Source: Parerythrobacter_A sp963799315
GTDB lineage: Bacteria > Pseudomonadota > Alphaproteobacteria > Sphingomonadales > Sphingomonadaceae
NCBI GenBank assembly: GCA_963799315.1
Contig: CAWCWP010000001.1
Coordinates: forward strand, 744,001-808,000
Reading direction: 5' to 3'
Length of the DNA: 64,000 nucleotides
Part shown: piece by piece, positions 1 to 8,892 of the stretch
Layout of the letters: each line of letters opens with the position of its first letter
Numbering within the stretch: position 1 is the first letter of the stretch
Notes under the pieces: generated by a model
Database searches by the model: none
Told to the model about the DNA's origin: nothing
The model's input: the letters and a program-made list of their open reading frames with translations, nothing else
Translations under genes and position numbers: made by a program

Positions 1-1382
1 CTGAAGATGCCCGCGCTGTCTCCCACAATGGAAGAGGGCACGCTTGCCAAGTGGCTGAAGAAGGAAGGCGACGCCATCGAGCCGGGCGATATCATCGCCG
101 AGATCGAGACCGACAAGGCGACGATGGAATTCGAATCCATCGACGAAGGCACGCTGGGCAAGATCATGGTCGCCGAAGGGACGGAGAACGTCGCCGTCGG
201 CACCGTCATCGCCATGCTGGCGGGCGAGGGGGAGGAAAGCGATGCCGCGCCTTCACCAGCACCGGCCGCACCGGAAGCCGAGACGGAGATGCCAGCAGGC
301 GAAGGCAAGAAAGTCGGGCAGGATGACGAAGATGGTTCGGTAACGCCCGCGCCGCCCAAGCGCGAGCCGAAGCCGATCCCGCCATTCCGCACGGCACCAA
401 TATGGCCACCGTCCCTGTCCGCGAAGCACTGCGCGATGCGATGGCCGAGGAAATGCGGCGCGACGAGCGCGTGTTCGTGATGGGCGAGGAAGTGGCGGAG
501 TACCAGGGCGCCTACAAGGTGACGCAGGGGCTGCTGGAGGAATTCGGACCGAAGCGGGTGATCGACACGCCGATTACCGAATACGGGTTCGCCGGGATCG
601 GCACCGGCGCGGCGATGGGCGGTTTGCGCCCCATCGTCGAATTCATGACCTTCAACTTCGCGATGCAGGCGATCGACCACATCATCAATTCGGCCGCCAA
701 GACGAACTACATGTCGGGCGGCCAGATGCGCTGTCCGGTGGTGTTCCGCGGCCCCAATGGTGCCGCCAGCCGCGTCGGCGCGCAGCACAGCCAGAACTAC
801 GGTCCGTGGTATGCCAGCGTGCCGGGCCTGATCGTCATCGCGCCCTATGATGCGTCCGATGCGAAGGGTCTGCTGAAAGCTGCCATCCGCTGCGAAGACC
901 CGGTCGTGTTCCTCGAAAACGAGCTGGTGTACGGCAAGAGCTTCGAACTGCCGGAGCTGGACGATCATGTGCTGCCCATCGGCAAGGCGCGGATCATGCG
1001 CGAGGGCAGCGATGTCACCATCGTCAGCTATTCCATCGGCGTCGGCTTCGCGCTGGAAGCGGCAGAGACTCTGGCGGGCGAGGGCATCGAGGCCGAAGTG
1101 ATCGACCTGCGCACACTGCGCCCGCTCGACCGGCAGGCCGTGCTCGACAGCCTCGCCAAGACCAACCGCGTCGTCATAGCGGAAGAAGGCTGGCCGACCT
1201 GCTCGATCGCATCGGAAATCATCGCGCTGTGCATGGAGGACGGCTTCGACGATCTCGATGCGCCGGTGCTGCGCGTATGCAACGAGGACGTGCCGCTGCC
1301 CTATGCCGCCAATCTGGAAAAGCTGGCGCTGATCGATGCCTCGCGCATCGTGGAGACGGTGAAAAAGGTCTGCTACGTCTGA
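1..1382 (+). CDS. pdhB: Pyruvate dehydrogenase E1 component, beta subunit with N-terminal lipoyl domain (5' truncated, frameshifted)
   Basis: This is the beta subunit of the E1 pyruvate decarboxylase; with the alpha subunit and thiamine diphosphate it decarboxylates pyruvate and reductively acetylates lipoyl groups. The first codons lie outside the window: the frame is open from base 1 and reads straight into a lipoyl domain whose acceptor lysine sits in EIETDKATM (37th residue from the ATG at base 7). An acidic, Ala/Pro-rich linker follows, then the transketolase-like E1-beta domain from about base 402, starting MATVPVREALRDAMAEE and ending NLEKLALIDASRIVE. The lipoyl part and the E1-beta part are in different frames. 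A missing base near 366 (GAGCC where GAGGCC is expected) restores one reading frame of about 460 residues, as in other sphingomonads. The E2 and E3 genes are at the far right of the window. Confidence 0.93.
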
Positions 1383-1401
1383 CTTGAGGGTGGGAAGGCC
1401 T

Positions 1402-2157
1402 CTAGTCCTCCCACTCCCATTCCCAGCCGCCCTTGACACCCTTGCTGGGGTCACCCGAGCGGAACCGGCCATAGCGGTCGCAGGTTGCAGGTTGCGTCGA
1501 GCTGCCGGCACCGTTGGAATAGATACCCGACAGGTCGCGGTCGTCCCGCACGGTAAAGGATGACGACACCACGATCTCGCGGTCGCCGACAAAGGCATCG
1601 GTCATAAGCGGCTGGTATTCGTAGGATATTTCCACGAAGATCACCGCGTCGCCGTCCATCGCCAGCACTTCTTCGCCAGGTGGCCCCATGCCGGCGAAGT
1701 TGATATCGCCCTTGCCGGTGCCTTCGCCACCGTACTGGCTGTCGTATTTGCGTTTGCCCATGCAACGTTGCCAGTGGATGTATTGCTGGTTGCCGGAGGA
1801 ATCGTCCGGGTCCACTTCCTGGCTGCTGATGATGACGCGGCCATGTTCGTACAGGTCGATACCACCGCCCGCTTGCAGGTCGGAGCCGAGCAGCAGATCG
1901 ACGATATCGCTTTCGTAGATCTTTTCCTCTTCCAGTCCCGAAGCGGCCCCGATGCGCGAGGCATCGTCCGCGATATGGATGGCGGCCTGGCCGATCTTCA
2001 TATGCGTGATCGCCAGCATCGCCGTTTCCAGCCCGTAAACGCCCAGTGTGAGCAGCACGGGCGTGATGAATGCCATTTCGGTCAGCGCCGTGCCGCTGTC
2101 GTCGCGCCATAGCGAATTGAGATTTTGCCGAAAGGTGCAATCAGTCATCATCATCAT
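1402..2157 (-). CDS. TadE-like pilus-assembly protein (third gene of the minus-strand tad cassette)
   Basis: The product is a single-pass membrane protein with a short basic N-terminus, the TadE signature (DDSGTALTEMAF, then a hydrophobic helix of about 20 residues) and a periplasmic domain. TadE-type proteins are minor pseudopilins of tight-adherence (Flp) pili. The start is one of four consecutive ATG codons at 2157, 2154, 2151 and 2148, produced by the trinucleotide repeat that ends the upstream gene; the two genes overlap. The motif WQRC and a distal E-x-x-Y-x-Y-x-P segment are shared with the plus-strand protein at 7409-8092, so the two are paralogues. The C-terminus is rich in Gly, Trp and Glu. 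The exact role is inferred from family and context only. Confidence 0.75.
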   Translation of the reverse strand: MMMMTDCTFRQNLNSLWRDDSGTALTEMAFITPVLLTLGVYGLETAMLAITHMKIGQAAIHIADDASRIGAASGLEEEKIYESDIVDLLLGSDLQAGGGIDLYEHGRVIISSQEVDPDDSSGNQQYIHWQRCMGKRKYDSQYGGEGTGKGDINFAGMGPPGEEVLAMDGDAVIFVEISYEYQPLMTDAFVGDREIVVSSSFTVRDDRDLSGIYSNGAGSSTQPATCDRYGRFRSGDPSKGVKGGWEWEWED

Positions 2158-2988
2158 CGTCGTCGTCGTCGTCGTCGTCGTCCTTGTCCTTGTGCTTGTC
2201 CTTTTTAGGCTTCTTACATTTTTTACTCTTGCCCTTCTTTTTGCAGTCCTTGTCTTTTTTGTCGTCAAGTGTGTCTGCAAGACATTCCAGGCTCGGAATG
2301 CCGGGTTTGTCGCATGGATCGTCGGATACTGGAGGGGGCGTCCCCGGTGGCGGTGGGAAGCCGCCGCCAGCGCCCGCGGTTTTTGCCTCGTCGGCTGCGT
2401 CGCAGGGTTTGATTTCCTGAGCGCCGTTGTGCTGGCGATAGGGCTGGTTTCGCAGGACTGTCGTGCTCACAACTGTATTCGTAGGGGACCATCCAGCTAG
2501 AGTAGGCATAGGGAACACGCGATCAAACTCAGCAACCGCTGTAAACACCACCGCTTCATTTGGGTTGCCGATGCCCGAATTCCCTTTGCGATCCAGATCG
2601 TCGCTGCCGTTTGCGTCCGCATAGGGCTCCCCGACATTGCATCTGCCGTCGCCATTTATATCGGAAAAATCTTCGAGCTGACCAATATCGCTGTAGCTTT
2701 CGTGCGCGCGCCAAATTGCTGCAACTGTCGCTTGCGGGGCTACATCAAGAACGCGATTCTCGACAAACAGCTCGATCTTGCTTGTCTCGCGCAGTTTCCA
2801 GTGAAGAGTTGCGCCCGGCCTCTTCTACGCGCCGTCCAGTATCGCTTGCACGTACATGCCGTGCGACAGCTCGAACAGGCCGACCATCAGGATTATCAGT
2901 GGTCGGTACAGCCAAGGCGAACTCGACGATGGCCGCGCCTTCTTCATCGCGCAGCAGATGGCGCAGCGTTTGGGGCCGGTCGTGTCAT
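2141..2988 (-). CDS. TadE-like pseudopilin with EF-hand-like loop and Lys/poly-Asp tail (multiple frameshifts)
   Basis: The start ATG (2988) overlaps the stop of the upstream VWA gene as ATGA. Reading needs about four single-base corrections (near 2970, 2900, 2828 and 2785). The protein then has a TadE-like N-terminus (LRDEEGAAIVEFALAV plus a hydrophobic helix), a calcium-loop-like segment DINGDGRCNVGE with a second loop ANGSDDLD, and the motif TTVLRNQPY, which is also found in the plus-strand TadE at 6831-7418 (TTVVRNEPY). The C-terminal 40 residues are extraordinary: Lys-rich stretches alternate with Asp and end in 13 consecutive Asp residues encoded by a GAY repeat. The plus-strand paralogue has no such tail. 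Function beyond a pseudopilin-like surface role is unknown. Confidence 0.65.
2144..2184 (-). repeat. GAC/GAT trinucleotide microsatellite at a gene-gene overlap
   Basis: About 13 tandem GAY codons (read on the minus strand) encode the poly-Asp end of one TadE-like protein. In the overlapping frame the same repeat supplies four successive ATG start codons for the next gene. Because the unit is 3 nt, length change would alter the Asp tract and the number of start codons without causing a frameshift. Confidence 0.85.
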
Positions 2989-4898
2989 CGTGAAATCCTC
3001 AGGTCGCCCAGCGAGTCCGCGATTTTGCCGAAGATGTTGTCCAGTTGGCCCGCGTCGCCCGCCTCGAAATATCGTCCGTTCCCCGCGCAATCGATCATCG
3101 ACTGGTTTATGGATGTACCGAACGCGACAACCCAGACATTGATGTTGCGTTTGCGTGCTTCGAGACAGGCGATCTCGAACCGCGTTTCCACCGTATCGAC
3201 CAGGCTCATCGTACCACCCGGAGCCCATCGCCGCTGGTCCAGCGCCTCGATACCGTAGGCACCATAGGCGATGTCATAGGGTTCGGTCTGGCCGTCGGTC
3301 AGGAATATGATATGCCGCGATGTCGGATTGTCGGGTGTCGCGTCGGCATTATGCGCTGCCAGAATTCCCGTCGGTGAGAGAAGGCGCGCGGCCCACAGCA
3401 TTCCGAGATCGTGATAGGTGGAGCCTTCGGTGTTCAACGTGGCGAGATAGCTGTCCAGTTGGCCCGGCGTCATTTCTTCGGACTTCTTCGCGCGGGCCGG
3501 GCAATCCGAAAACCACCAGTTACCGGTATCGGCGAAATTCTTGCCGGTGACGACCTCGGGCACGGAAATGTCGCCATTGCCGTTCCCATCCAGCGAGCGG
3601 ACATAAATCGCCTTGGCGTAATGTGGACGCCATTTGGTATTGTCGTCACCATCCGGCACCCGGTCGATATCGAGATCGATAGCCTTGTCGAAATCGACAT
3701 TGGCGGGATCGGTAATGGGGTAGGTGGAGCGTTCCTCGATGCAGCCATTGCTCTCGTCGCGCCAGTTGCGCACGTCGCGGGCAATAGGGGCGTAGCGATA
3801 AGCAGTTGACGTGCGGTATTCCGGTTTGGTGACAGTTTCGAACGTATTGGTAAAATCGGTGTAGGTCCGCGACTGTACATAGCAGGTCTCACCGACCCGC
3901 TGGACACGGTAAATCGTTCCGTTTTCGATCTGGCGCTTGCGTACTACTGTGCGGGTTCCGGGTGGATCCGTGACCTCGGTCTTCGTTGTCTCGATATGTT
4001 CGTAGTCACGCGATAGCTTATCGCCAGGCTTCCCCCCCTGGCATTCCCAGCGGGCACTCGTTCCACCCGATGCCGCATCGCCCTGACCACCCGAGCCAGG
4101 GTTTCCGGGAATGTACGTCGCGGGAAAACTCGACAGACTATCCCATTCTGTCACCGATCCTGACTGATATTGCCAGTTTTTGTCGAACGTCGTGTACCCG
4201 ACACTGGTACTTTTGCTGTCCAGCTCGCGTGACTGGTAGGTCCAGTCGTCGACCACCCAGCCGTCTTCGAGCAGGTGCCCGACATTGACGTTGGAAGCAT
4301 AGGGCACGAACCCGTAACGGAGCCGGACGCCGGGTGCCTTGGACCCTTCAAGCCGTTTATGGAAATTGCGGATGACCGCTTTGACGGATTCGATCCGGCT
4401 CTGGCTGTCGCCCGCATTGGTGTGGCGCATGGAGCCGGTGACATCGATTGCCATCATCATGTCGAGATTGGGGAAGCTGAGCCGCGCTTCGCATTCGACA
4501 GCGATGGGCACGTCGTTGATGCCGAACACATTCATCAGTGCCGTTGGCACATCCACTTCCGCCTCGCCGGTAATGGCGTAATCGTCTTCCAGCGTCATTA
4601 CGAAGGATCGCTCGTCCGTGCCGTATGCCCCGCTTTGAAAGTTGATGTTGAAGAAGCGGTTGCCCACGTCGGCGACATCGGCCGGCACCTTGCCATCCAG
4701 TACGACGGACGAGCCGAGACGTTTGCGCGCGGCGAGGACACCGGCGTCGCACGCCTGTTGCAGGCGGCTGTTGGCGAGATAGGCGCGGCTCATGTCCACG
4801 CCGCCGCCGACCATACCGAGCAGCGGCAGCAACGCGGCACCGGCGAGCATCAGCGTATTACCCGCCTCGTCACGCGCAAGATGGCCCATGAAGGTCAT
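2985..4898 (-). CDS. TadG-like pilus protein with von Willebrand factor A domain (minus-strand cassette)
   Basis: 637 residues. An N-terminal TadE/TadG-type segment (DEAGNTLMLAGAALLPLLG, residues about 10-30) acts as signal/anchor. A VWA domain begins near residue 147 with an intact MIDAS motif DVTGS (D152-S156), and a late VWA strand is seen in FLTDGQTEP. An insertion of about 200 residues inside the VWA domain contains a dockerin/EF-hand-like loop DGNGNGDISVPE. TadG-type proteins are thought to sit in the outer membrane or periplasm of Flp pilus systems and can bind divalent metal. It is the first gene of a minus-strand TadG-TadE-TadE cassette and overlaps the next gene by ATGA. The divergent plus-strand neighbour at 5086 is a paralogue. 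No tadA/cpaF, cpaB or flp gene is in the window. Confidence 0.85.
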   Translation of the reverse strand: MTFMGHLARDEAGNTLMLAGAALLPLLGMVGGGVDMSRAYLANSRLQQACDAGVLAARKRLGSSVVLDGKVPADVADVGNRFFNINFQSGAYGTDERSFVMTLEDDYAITGEAEVDVPTALMNVFGINDVPIAVECEARLSFPNLDMMMAIDVTGSMRHTNAGDSQSRIESVKAVIRNFHKRLEGSKAPGVRLRYGFVPYASNVNVGHLLEDGWVVDDWTYQSRELDSKSTSVGYTTFDKNWQYQSGSVTEWDSLSSFPATYIPGNPGSGGQGDAASGGTSARWECQGGKPGDKLSRDYEHIETTKTEVTDPPGTRTVVRKRQIENGTIYRVQRVGETCYVQSRTYTDFTNTFETVTKPEYRTSTAYRYAPIARDVRNWRDESNGCIEERSTYPITDPANVDFDKAIDLDIDRVPDGDDNTKWRPHYAKAIYVRSLDGNGNGDISVPEVVTGKNFADTGNWWFSDCPARAKKSEEMTPGQLDSYLATLNTEGSTYHDLGMLWAARLLSPTGILAAHNADATPDNPTSRHIIFLTDGQTEPYDIAYGAYGIEALDQRRWAPGGTMSLVDTVETRFEIACLEARKRNINVWVVAFGTSINQSMIDCAGNGRYFEAGDAGQLDNIFGKIADSLGDLRISR

Positions 4899-5085
4899 TG
4901 GTTTTATTGGTTAGACTGCGCCATAGTTCGGCCGGACTAGCTTCAATCCATAATAGTAAGACGAATGATGTTGGTTAATTTCTTGTGAGTTGATCTGCAC
5001 AGAATCCCGTTAGGACATTCTTTACGTTGTCCACCTAGACCTCTGGCTTAATCGTCAATCATGCCCGTTTGGGAACCGCCAGATT
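4899..5085. promoter_or_regulatory. Divergent intergenic region between the two tad-like cassettes
   Basis: This 187-bp region is comparatively AT-rich and separates two TadG-like genes that start in opposite directions, so it must hold both promoters. I see no clear operator palindrome and do not assign specific -35/-10 boxes. Confidence 0.5.
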
Positions 5086-6831
5086 ATGTTCAAATCGCTC
5101 AAAGCATCATGCGTCAATAATCTTCGCGCACTATTGCATGACTGCGGTGGCAACGTGATGCCGATCATGGCGGCTGCGCTGATCCCAACCATGACAATGG
5201 TCGGCGGCGGAGTGGATTTTGGCCGAGCCTATATGGCTAAGTCGAAGCTTCAGGGTGCGGTCGATGCCGGTGCGCTTGCGGCGGTTCGTGCCAAACAGAT
5301 TACGTCGAATTCGGATACGGCAGCGAAACAGACAGCTCGTTCGTATATGGATGCGAACTTTCCCGTTGGTTATATGGCCTCGACAATCGAAGATCCCGAC
5401 ATAACCGTTACTGATGTAGATGACGTTATTACCGCGACGCTCACCGCGAATGGTGATGTAGAAACCACATTGCTGAAACTGATAGGAATAAATTCCCTTC
5501 CGATAGCAGTTACTGCAACTGCCGAAGCGTCTGACGTTCTGCCCGCAGCTGTGGAAGCGCTTTTGGTTCTGGATAATACTGGTTCCATGCAAGGTAACCG
5601 TATGAAGCAGCTAAAATCTGCTTCTAAGAACTTCATGGACATTATCTACGGTAATAAAAATACGCGAGACAATTTTGCTGTCGGCATTTTGCCTTACAAT
5701 ACTATGGTGAATGTTGGACATCTCGTTCGCATGCACGACAGTTCCATGGTTCTGTCGCGACCGGGTTTTACCGATGTTAGCGCATCCGATCCGCTTGGCT
5801 GGAAAGGCTGTTTGTTCGCAGACGAGACCATTCAGGATATTAGCTCCGATAGCTTGACAATGGACTCTGGCGCCTTTGACTTGGGCGACAATATGCCGGG
5901 TGAGGGCGGGATGTCTGAGTTCGATCCGTTCATTTATCCACCCATAAAGGTTCAGTCTTTTCAGGACGTCGATAACCGGTACACGGTAAATACGTTCGAC
6001 GAGTTCAGGAAACAATTCGCTATTCCGACAGTACGGTCGGCGATGGTACGCCTTCATGGAAACGGTATCTGTTCCGATACGAGCTACAGTTATTATCGTT
6101 CGTGCGACCTGCCGAATAGCGTTATTCATCCGTACCTGCTGCCGGATTACGGCGACTACAAAGCCGCTCGATTCTACAGTCACAAATCGGGCAACAGCAA
6201 AAATGCCAGCCCTAACAACCAGTGGGGGCCATCTCCGAATTATCAATGTCCGGCTCAGGCGTTGCCCGTTTCGTATTCAACTACGAAGACGCAGCTCAAG
6301 GATTATATTGATCGCGAAAATGAGGCTTTGAGTCCGGGAACGGGGACGTTTCACAACCCGGCCATGACGTGGGCTTATCGTCTGATTTCACGCGACGACA
6401 TTTTTCCACGCAGTCGTCCGACCAATATTCCGACCCGCCGTGTCGTTGTCTTCATGACTGACGGCAATTTCGACAGCCGCGATGATGGCCGAAATTCATC
6501 AAGCGGGAAAGTACAAGATACCGCTTACACCGCATACAAGACGTATGAGGACCGGATCGTGATCTCCAACACCGATAGAGACGACACGATCGAACATATG
6601 TCCCGTCGGTTTTCCAAAACGTGTGAGTCTATGAAGTCCAAGGGTATCGAAATATACACCATCGCATTCTCTCTTTCGAACAATAGTGAGGGCAAGAAAA
6701 CACGAGAGATGTTTCGAGCCTGCGCGACCGATCGCAACACACACTTCTTCGATACATCCAGCGGCAGCGAGCTGAATAATGCTTTCGTCACGATTGCATC
6801 TGAACTTGTCGATCTGCGGTTGTCCAACTGA
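5086..6831 (+). CDS. TadG-like pilus protein with von Willebrand factor A domain (plus-strand cassette)
   Basis: 581 residues. The N-terminus has a membrane-anchor segment (GGNVMPIMAAALIPTMTMVG, residues 21-40), then a TadG-type region and a VWA domain with MIDAS motif DNTGS (D163-S167) and a later FMTDGNFD strand. It is paralogous to the divergent gene at 2985-4898: both share VGGGVD, AYLA/AYMA, FGINDVPIAV/IGINSLPIAV and the VWA start. The base composition of this copy is visibly more AT-rich than that of the minus-strand copy, suggesting a different history. It ends at 6831, sharing a base with the ATG of the next TadE gene. The likely role is a metal-dependent, surface-associated accessory of a Tad/Flp-type pilus. 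Confidence 0.85.
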   Translation: MFKSLKASCVNNLRALLHDCGGNVMPIMAAALIPTMTMVGGGVDFGRAYMAKSKLQGAVDAGALAAVRAKQITSNSDTAAKQTARSYMDANFPVGYMASTIEDPDITVTDVDDVITATLTANGDVETTLLKLIGINSLPIAVTATAEASDVLPAAVEALLVLDNTGSMQGNRMKQLKSASKNFMDIIYGNKNTRDNFAVGILPYNTMVNVGHLVRMHDSSMVLSRPGFTDVSASDPLGWKGCLFADETIQDISSDSLTMDSGAFDLGDNMPGEGGMSEFDPFIYPPIKVQSFQDVDNRYTVNTFDEFRKQFAIPTVRSAMVRLHGNGICSDTSYSYYRSCDLPNSVIHPYLLPDYGDYKAARFYSHKSGNSKNASPNNQWGPSPNYQCPAQALPVSYSTTKTQLKDYIDRENEALSPGTGTFHNPAMTWAYRLISRDDIFPRSRPTNIPTRRVVVFMTDGNFDSRDDGRNSSSGKVQDTAYTAYKTYEDRIVISNTDRDDTIEHMSRRFSKTCESMKSKGIEIYTIAFSLSNNSEGKKTREMFRACATDRNTHFFDTSSGSELNNAFVTIASELVDLRLSN

Positions 6832-7418
6832 TGGCAGCCAGAACATCGTTGCGGGAGTGCGAGCAGGGTAGCGCAGCGATTGAGTTCGCAGTGGTTGCGC
6901 CGGTCATGCTCGTTCTCTTGGGTGGAATGCTAGAGCTGGGTTATGTTGCTTTCGCGCGTTCTACGCTGGAAAGTGCCATTCTCGAAGCTGCCCGAGCATC
7001 CCGCGTGACCGATTGTCCGGATGAAAACGGTACGCATATCGAAGCGGCGCTCGCCGAAAGCATGACTGTGGTCAAAAGCGCAGACGGCCAGCCGCCCAAA
7101 TTGACAGTCAGTGCATACGGAAAAGAGTTCGGCAATGTCGGCTCTCCCGAACCATTCAGCGACACCGATGCCAACGGACAGCATGACGCGGGTGAGCCGT
7201 ATAACGATACAAACGGTAATGGGCAGTGGGACGCCGATATGGGGACGACAGGAGCTTATGGCAGCTTCGGCGACGTTGTCAGGTTCGATGCAACGTATCA
7301 GGTTCCTTCATTATTTTCCTACGTGTCCAATACCATAAACGACGGCAAAGATGCTTACACCGTCAGCGCGACAACCGTGGTGCGGAACGAACCATATCAG
7401 GATGTCTCATGTCCCTGA
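6831..7418 (+). CDS. TadE family pseudopilin with two EF-hand-like loops
   Basis: 195 residues. The short N-terminus with EQGSAAIEFAVVAPVML and its hydrophobic helix is the TadE signature. Residues 111-122 (DTDANGQHDAGE) fit the canonical 12-residue EF-hand loop with Asp/Asn at positions 1, 3, 5 and 9 and Glu at 12; residues 126-137 form a second, weaker loop. The C-terminal half resembles the minus-strand paralogue at 2141-2988, including TTVVRNEPY. The start overlaps the TadG stop and the stop overlaps the next gene by 10 bp, so the three are surely co-transcribed. I infer calcium-stabilised surface packing of a minor pilin; no experiment supports this here. Confidence 0.82.
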   Translation: MAARTSLRECEQGSAAIEFAVVAPVMLVLLGGMLELGYVAFARSTLESAILEAARASRVTDCPDENGTHIEAALAESMTVVKSADGQPPKLTVSAYGKEFGNVGSPEPFSDTDANGQHDAGEPYNDTNGNGQWDADMGTTGAYGSFGDVVRFDATYQVPSLFSYVSNTINDGKDAYTVSATTVVRNEPYQDVSCP

Positions 7419-8092
7419 ACCTTTGGACCAACAAGCCAAACCGTAAGTGCCTCGCGAAGCTGTCGCTTCGCAAGATAGTGAAGGATACGGCCGGTCTGGC
7501 GTTGATCGAGTTCGCTTTGATCCTTCCGATATTCATTACCTTCGGCGTTGTAGGGCTGGAGTTTACGAACCTGGTATTGACGAAGCAGAAGACGGAGCGG
7601 CTGGCATCCACCATGGCCGATCAGGTTGCCGGTAACCAGGTGCAGCCTAACGAGCGGCAGATCAAAGATCTTTTCTCCGCGGTAGAGCTGGTTGCTGCTC
7701 CGTATTCGATTGCCCCAAAGGGCAATGTTGCGGTTACGGCTGTTGTCGGGATTGTCGACACGGATGATGACGAGGTACAGAATAAAATTGCGTGGCAGCG
7801 TTGCCTGACCAGCAACGCCAACAAAAGCGCAATCGGTGAACAATGGTCGGGATCGAACGATATCGCGCAAGGTCCGCAGGTGACCCTTCCGAACAATATC
7901 GAACTTGCGCAAAATCAGATGGTAATCGTGGCGGAGGTTTTTTATCCTTACGAGCCAATTGTTGCCGATGCGATTATCGCAAAATACGTCCAGCCGGGCG
8001 AGATATTCCGTGAAACCACCGTGTTTCGCACTCGCGGCGCTCCGATCATGAATGTCACGCCGGTAACGGGCGTTGCCGAACATACCTGCTAA
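7409..8092 (+). CDS. TadE-like pilus-assembly protein (third gene of the plus-strand cassette)
   Basis: 227 residues from the ATG at 7409, which overlaps the previous gene. It has a basic N-terminus, then DTAGLALIEFALILPIF and a hydrophobic helix (TadE signature), and a periplasmic domain with WQRC and EVFYPYEPIVADAI. These last motifs match the minus-strand protein at 1402-2157, showing that the two cassettes have the same gene order. The longer upstream open frame (from 7226) belongs to another frame of the TadE gene and was not used. Confidence 0.8.
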   Translation: MSLNLWTNKPNRKCLAKLSLRKIVKDTAGLALIEFALILPIFITFGVVGLEFTNLVLTKQKTERLASTMADQVAGNQVQPNERQIKDLFSAVELVAAPYSIAPKGNVAVTAVVGIVDTDDDEVQNKIAWQRCLTSNANKSAIGEQWSGSNDIAQGPQVTLPNNIELAQNQMVIVAEVFYPYEPIVADAIIAKYVQPGEIFRETTVFRTRGAPIMNVTPVTGVAEHTC

Positions 8093-8162
8093 GCATCCTG
8101 GCCTGATCGCCGGAAACTGCAATTGTCCCCGTAGTTGATACCGGTTACCGCGAACCGTCTGC

Positions 8163-8861
8163 TTGACTAAACCGCGCAGACCCAACACCTTCGTCATAGT
8201 GACTGCTCCAAGCCTAGACGAACTCCCGCTCCCCCAACGGCTTGCGCTGGGCCACGCACCTCGTGAGGCGCGCTTGTCGGCGGCAGCAGCTTTTGCATTC
8301 GATGCGCGTCTTGCCCGGTTCGTGGCGCAGGCGACCGAACCGATGGTGGCGCAGCTGCGTCTGGCGTGGTGGCGTGACCAGCTAGGTTTGCCACTGGCGG
8401 AGCGGGCAAAGGGCGATGTTGTACTGGACAACCTTTCCAAACACCTTGGATATCAGTCCGGAATGCTGGGCAAGGTTGTCGACGGGTGGGAGCACCTGGT
8501 CGTTGCCGAGGCGCAGGCGCCTTCGGTAGTCGATATCTTCGCGGCAAACCGTGCTTACCTGTTTTCGGCGTTGGAAAGTGACCGGCTGGAAAAGCCGCAG
8601 AATGACGAGTTGCTGCGTGCTGGCCGGTTATGGGCACTGGCTGACTTGGCTTCAGTGCAAGCCACACCCGAAAATCGGGCGATTATAGTGCAAATTGCGC
8701 AAGCTGACCTGTCGCGACCGGTTCGCTTGCCGAAATCCGTGCGGCATCTTCATATCCTCGGCGAACTGGCGCGCAGCAGTTTGCAGCGTGGCGGTGCGCC
8801 GTTGGTGTCACGTCGTCGCGATGCGCTGTTGATCAGCCGCCTTGGCATGTTCGGGCGTTGA
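8163..8861 (+). CDS. Squalene/phytoene synthase family protein
   Basis: 232 residues from a TTG at 8163; an in-frame GTG at 8199 is an alternative start. The sequence LPLPQRLALGHAP, then MVAQLRLAWWRDQL and VDGWEHL, is characteristic of a short all-alpha isoprenoid-synthase-fold protein common in sphingomonads. It resembles the squalene/phytoene synthase superfamily but lacks clear DxxxD prenyl-diphosphate-binding motifs. It is therefore probably not a catalytic phytoene synthase; the NDUFAF6-like assembly-factor branch of the fold is a possible comparison. No carotenoid genes are adjacent. Confidence 0.65.
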   Translation: MTKPRRPNTFVIVTAPSLDELPLPQRLALGHAPREARLSAAAAFAFDARLARFVAQATEPMVAQLRLAWWRDQLGLPLAERAKGDVVLDNLSKHLGYQSGMLGKVVDGWEHLVVAEAQAPSVVDIFAANRAYLFSALESDRLEKPQNDELLRAGRLWALADLASVQATPENRAIIVQIAQADLSRPVRLPKSVRHLHILGELARSSLQRGGAPLVSRRRDALLISRLGMFGR

Positions 8862-8892
8862 GCTATGCTGCGCAGCCGACGGGAGGCGCGCA

